Shown here: piece after piece, positions 56,164 through 59,062 of the stretch | Position numbering within the stretch: the first letter of the stretch is position 1 | Layout: each line of letters begins with the position of its first letter | Origin: a virus | Reading direction: 5' to 3' (one strand) | IMG/VR virus record: IMGVR_UViG_3300023179_007765 | Coordinates: 1-59,062 of that record | DNA length: 59,062 nt | Notes under the pieces: generated by a model | Told to the model about the DNA's origin: nothing | Seen by the model: the letters and a program-made list of their open reading frames with translations, nothing else | Databases searched by the model: none | Made by a program: the position numbers and the translations under genes

Positions 56164-58719
56164 CTGGCTATTACGCTCACTACTGGTGCGGACAACTTCA
56201 CCGGCAGCACAGGCAACGACACCTTTTTCGCCTCTTTGGTGTTTGCTGCTGATGAAACAGTTACAACAGCTTCACAGTTGTCAGTCGCTGATATTTTGGC
56301 CGGCGGAGCAGGTACTGACACACTCAACATCGTAATTTCTGGCTTACAAGATGCCGCCGTTACTGTTCCTGTGGCTTCTACTTCAGCTATGGAGACAATT
56401 AACATCCGCAACACTGTCGCTCAGGAAGCAACCTATGCTGCTACGAACGGCTTAACAACTGCTGCCTCAGATCGTTCTACTGGTGCGGTAGTTTTTTCTG
56501 GTCTTGCAGCTGGCGCAGTCGGCAGCGTCATCGGTGATGGTGTTGTTACAAACGGCGCATCAACCTTTGGATACGCTGCTACTGTTACATCCGGTACGGT
56601 TAATTTCTCAGGTGGAACCTTAGGAACACCTGTCGTTACTACTTCAGGAACACTCCTCGCTACCCAAACCGTTAACTCAACTGGAGCTGCAAACGTAACC
56701 GGCGCAATGACACTGGGTGCAGCTGTTACAACTTTGAACGTCAATGCTACAACAGCCTTGACAACAGGTGCTGTGACCAACACAGGCGGTGCAGCTTTGA
56801 CCAGAATCAACGTTACTGGTTCGGGCGCAGTTAGCTTGTCTGCTACCCCATTGGAAGCAACTGTTACAACCATTGATGCATCAGCTGCTACTGGTGCTTT
56901 GACTGTTGCATTGGGTTCTGCTGTTACACAAACAGTTACTGGCGGTACAGGTAACGACGTGATCACAACTGGTGCTGTTCTGACAACTGGTTCAGTTAAC
57001 GCTGGTGCAGGCACCGACGTTCTGGACGTCGGTACTAACGTTGCACACGTCAATACTTCAACCTTGGCTGCAAAGTACACAAACTTTGAAACAGTACGTA
57101 TTGGTGCGGCTGCTTTGGATATGTCCTTGATTGGCGGTATCAATGCAGTTCAATTGACAGGCGCTGCAACATTGACCAACATGACAGCTACCCAAGCTGC
57201 TGCAGTTACAGCTCGTGCAAACATTGGTAACGCAAGTCTGGCATTGGCAACTGCAACTGGCACATCGGACGTCTTGACCATTACAAACGGTTTGGGAACT
57301 ACGACGGCAGCTGCCACCACAATCGGCACACTGGTTGCTACAGGTTTTGAAACAATTAACCTCGCAGCAAACCCTGGCCCAACAGCCACATCAGGTGCAA
57401 ACCGTACTACAACGGTTACAGCGATCACTGATACATCATTGACCGCTGTCAATTTGACTGGTACTGCATTCACTTTTGGTGATATCGCTTCTACAAAGGC
57501 AGTTGCTTGGAATGCTTCAGCATTGACAGGTAACGGTGCTTCTACTCCAGTCGGTTTGACCTTGACCACAACTGGTGCAGCATTCGCCGGCTCTACTGTT
57601 ACTGGTTCCGCTCTGCGCGATTCGGTGATCATGGACTCTTCGACAGGTGTTACCTTTAACTTGGGTGCAGGCAACGACATCTTCTCGACAACATCAACAC
57701 TGCTGTTGCCATCAGGTGCTGCTACCGATAACACCATCAATGCTGGTGAAGGTGCTACTGACCGATTGGTGTTCACAGGTGCAGCAACTCTGACAGACAC
57801 ATCCTTCATCAAAACTTCCGGTTTCGAAGCTTTGGAGCTGGCAGGTGCTGGTGTTGCTAACAGTGTGACTGGTTTGGCCGCTGGTTTCTTGACAGGTTTC
57901 GCAGGTGGCGTAACTGTTACTGATACTGCTGCACAGACAGGTGCAAATGCATACACTTGGTCTTCTGGTTTGTATGCACAGCCAGTGACATTGACTCATG
58001 AGACTACATATGCCGGTACAGCTGCTGCTGGTAACCAAACCATTACAACTGGCGCAGGTAACGATACGATTACTGTGATTGCTTCGTCATGGGTTGGTGT
58101 TGCTGCTGGTACAGGCGCTACGATTGCAGTCAGTACTGGTGCAGGTAACGATACGATTACTGTTACTACTGGAACGCAGCTTGCACAAACTACAACTGCT
58201 CCTGTTGTGATTACGGGCGGTTTGGGTGCTGATACGATCACATCGTCGGGCGTCAACATCACAACTGGTGCTGGCGTACTGACAACAACATATGTGATTG
58301 CTGCTGGTGACTCTACGACAACTGCTTACGACTCAATCACTGGTTTTGACCTTGGAACTGCCGCACTTTTGCCTTCAACTCTGGACTTGGTAGGTACTGG
58401 TGCTGTTACCACTTATGCAGCAACTGCACCAACTGGCTACACAGCAGCTCAATTGACAGTTGCAGTTACTGCAACTTCTGGTTTGGTAGTTTTTGCGGGT
58501 ACAAGCGCCTCTGCATTGACTTTGGCAGAAAAAATTGCAGCAGTTCAATCAGTTGTTACAACCAACACCACTGACTTGGCAGTATTCACTCATGGTGCAA
58601 ACTCCTATGTGTTCCAAAACAACACAGCTGGAGACATCGTAGTTGAATTGGTTGGTGTTGCCGCAACAAACATCATTGTTGCCAACGCTAACGTTGCAGG
58701 TAGTGTCTTGGTGCTCTGA
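56164..58719 (+). CDS. S-layer-type surface protein, apparently without ATG start and promoter
   Basis: 851 codons from the stop at 56161-56163 to TGA 58717-58719. The frame begins CTG-GCT-ATT-ACG, i.e. (L)AITLTTGADNFTGSTGNDTF. The homologous family often starts MAIT, so the natural start was probably ATG at 56164; the next in-frame ATG (56236) is 24 codons in. Thr/Ala/Gly-rich beta repeats and RTX-like GGTGNDVI, GAGNDTITV and GGLGADTIT motifs make it an S-layer or RTX-type secreted protein. Codon use is strikingly AT-richer (ACA, GCA, TTG) than its paralogue at 2-2419. It may be silenced by the phage. Confidence 0.72.
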   Translation: MAITLTTGADNFTGSTGNDTFFASLVFAADETVTTASQLSVADILAGGAGTDTLNIVISGLQDAAVTVPVASTSAMETINIRNTVAQEATYAATNGLTTAASDRSTGAVVFSGLAAGAVGSVIGDGVVTNGASTFGYAATVTSGTVNFSGGTLGTPVVTTSGTLLATQTVNSTGAANVTGAMTLGAAVTTLNVNATTALTTGAVTNTGGAALTRINVTGSGAVSLSATPLEATVTTIDASAATGALTVALGSAVTQTVTGGTGNDVITTGAVLTTGSVNAGAGTDVLDVGTNVAHVNTSTLAAKYTNFETVRIGAAALDMSLIGGINAVQLTGAATLTNMTATQAAAVTARANIGNASLALATATGTSDVLTITNGLGTTTAAATTIGTLVATGFETINLAANPGPTATSGANRTTTVTAITDTSLTAVNLTGTAFTFGDIASTKAVAWNASALTGNGASTPVGLTLTTTGAAFAGSTVTGSALRDSVIMDSSTGVTFNLGAGNDIFSTTSTLLLPSGAATDNTINAGEGATDRLVFTGAATLTDTSFIKTSGFEALELAGAGVANSVTGLAAGFLTGFAGGVTVTDTAAQTGANAYTWSSGLYAQPVTLTHETTYAGTAAAGNQTITTGAGNDTITVIASSWVGVAAGTGATIAVSTGAGNDTITVTTGTQLAQTTTAPVVITGGLGADTITSSGVNITTGAGVLTTTYVIAAGDSTTTAYDSITGFDLGTAALLPSTLDLVGTGAVTTYAATAPTGYTAAQLTVAVTATSGLVVFAGTSASALTLAEKIAAVQSVVTTNTTDLAVFTHGANSYVFQNNTAGDIVVELVGVAATNIIVANANVAGSVLVL

Positions 58720-58777
58720 TATCAACAAACCAAATACCCTCTTAAAAGGGTGATTCGTTAAGGTTCAAAACCACCAC

Positions 58778-58810
58778 AACCCCATCCCTCACAAGGGGGT
58801 GGGGTTTCTT
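58778..58810 (+). terminator. Terminator after the second S-layer gene
   Basis: ACCCCATCCC pairs with GGGGGTGGGGT, followed by TTCTT. A small ACCCTCTTAAAAGGGT hairpin at 58736-58751 precedes it. Confidence 0.8.
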
Positions 58811-58832
58811 CATTAATAAAAGGATTACTTAA

Positions 58833-58940
58833 ATGACCACTATCAATATTAACAACGTCGACTACGATACCGACAAACTCTCTGACGAAGCCAGGGCCCA
58901 GTTGGTCAGCCTTCAGTTCTGCGACCAAGAACTTCGGTAA
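58833..58940 (+). pseudogene. DUF6447-like small protein, truncated by IS insertion
   Basis: 35 residues: MTTININNVDYDTDKLSDEA then RAQLVSLQFCDQELR. The beginning has the DUF6447 form (INxxxYDxDxLSDEAxAQLxSLQFxDxEL), whose members continue with a coiled-coil of about 30 residues. Here the frame breaks right after DQEL, close to the start of an IS element, so it is a truncated remnant. Such genes are found near surface-protein loci. Family match from memory of the pattern only. Confidence 0.6.
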
Positions 58941-59062
58941 TCCCCCCAAGGAGTCGAGGGGCTGGGAGGTAGAATTTTCTCGTAACGGAGGAGGTTCTAC
59001 ATGCGCAGGTCGAGGTTTACGGACAGCCAGATCATGGCGGTGCTCAAGCGTGCTGAGGTGGG
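58941..59062 (+). mobile_element. Left part of a second IS3-family (IS407-group) element, cut by window end
   Basis: An orfA start of the IS407 type at 59001, preceded by GGAGGAGG, shows the element. The exact left end is uncertain: it lies somewhere between about 58930 and 58970, where the DUF6447-like frame breaks. Ends of the IS at 3031 do not match here, so it is a different element. Confidence 0.65.
59001..59062 (+). CDS. IS3-family transposase OrfA, 5' end (partial)
   Basis: The 20 residues in the window (MRRSRFTDSQIMAVLKRAEV) are the start of the HTH_8-type OrfA domain of the IS407 group, related to but distinct from MRKSKFSESQIVQTLKQVEG of the first IS. Ribosome-binding site GGAGGAGG precedes the ATG. 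The rest is outside the window. Confidence 0.88.
   Translation, partial: MRRSRFTDSQIMAVLKRAEV

Noticed and set aside
56164-58719. Repeated GCAGGTAACGAT and similar units as a CRISPR or satellite array
   Set aside because: They are spaced irregularly, stay in frame and encode GAGNDT motifs of the RTX type, so they are protein repeats.
1-59062. tRNA, rRNA, CRISPR arrays and riboswitches
   Set aside because: No cloverleaf, ribosomal segment, regular repeat-spacer pattern or known riboswitch core was seen on either strand; a covariance-model search would be decisive.

Overview
The window looks like a piece of a GC-rich betaproteobacterial chromosome (probably Burkholderiales; inferred from protein style, about 60-65% GC and mobile-element types, not proven). 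It contains a surface-layer (S-layer) locus split by a complete-looking prophage of roughly 49 kb, plus two IS3-family insertion sequences.

Left host flank (1-7.25 kb): the 3' part of a large S-layer/Calx-beta surface protein with its terminator. Next comes a gene coding for an N-terminal helical region, an SGNH-hydrolase-like domain and a methyltransferase-like domain. It is cut by a 1198-bp IS407-group element with an exact 4-bp target duplication. Then follow a second, intact methyltransferase with a regulatory domain and a 65-aa protein. These probably modify the surface layer or its glycan.

Prophage (about 7.26-56.16 kb): a LexA/S24-type repressor with two GAAC-N4-GTTC boxes and two unknown genes; an operator-like array; a recombination/replication block (Sak4-like ATPase, SSB-like protein, P63C protein, DUF6511-like protein, Cas4/RecB-like nuclease, D5-type primase-helicase, RuvC-like resolvase); a ParDE toxin-antitoxin pair; a small terminase and a ParB-like/adenine methyltransferase fusion. 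A block of six reverse-strand small genes follows, controlled by three copies of one promoter-like element. The head genes are lambda-like (GpA terminase, gpW, portal, protease with nested scaffold, gpD, gpE). The tail is P2-like and contractile (V, PAAR spike, W, J, I, fibres, sheath, tube, E/E' frameshift pair, tape measure, U, X, D). Lysis genes follow, then a four-gene cargo cassette of lower GC, a reverse-strand tyrosine integrase and a small XRE regulator. The virion is therefore a chimera: lambda-type capsid on a P2-type contractile tail.

Right flank (56.16-59.06 kb): a second S-layer-type gene with clearly different, AT-richer codon use. Its reading frame opens right after the prophage end with CTG where ATG would be expected, so the phage may have separated it from its start codon and promoter. 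A 35-residue remnant of a small DUF6447-like gene and the beginning of another IS407-group element close the window.

The best candidates for something undescribed are the four-gene cargo cassette at 51.5-54.3 kb, the reverse-strand island at 22.9-25.2 kb with its repeated promoter element, and the two unknown genes next to the LexA-like repressor. No rRNA, tRNA or CRISPR array was seen.
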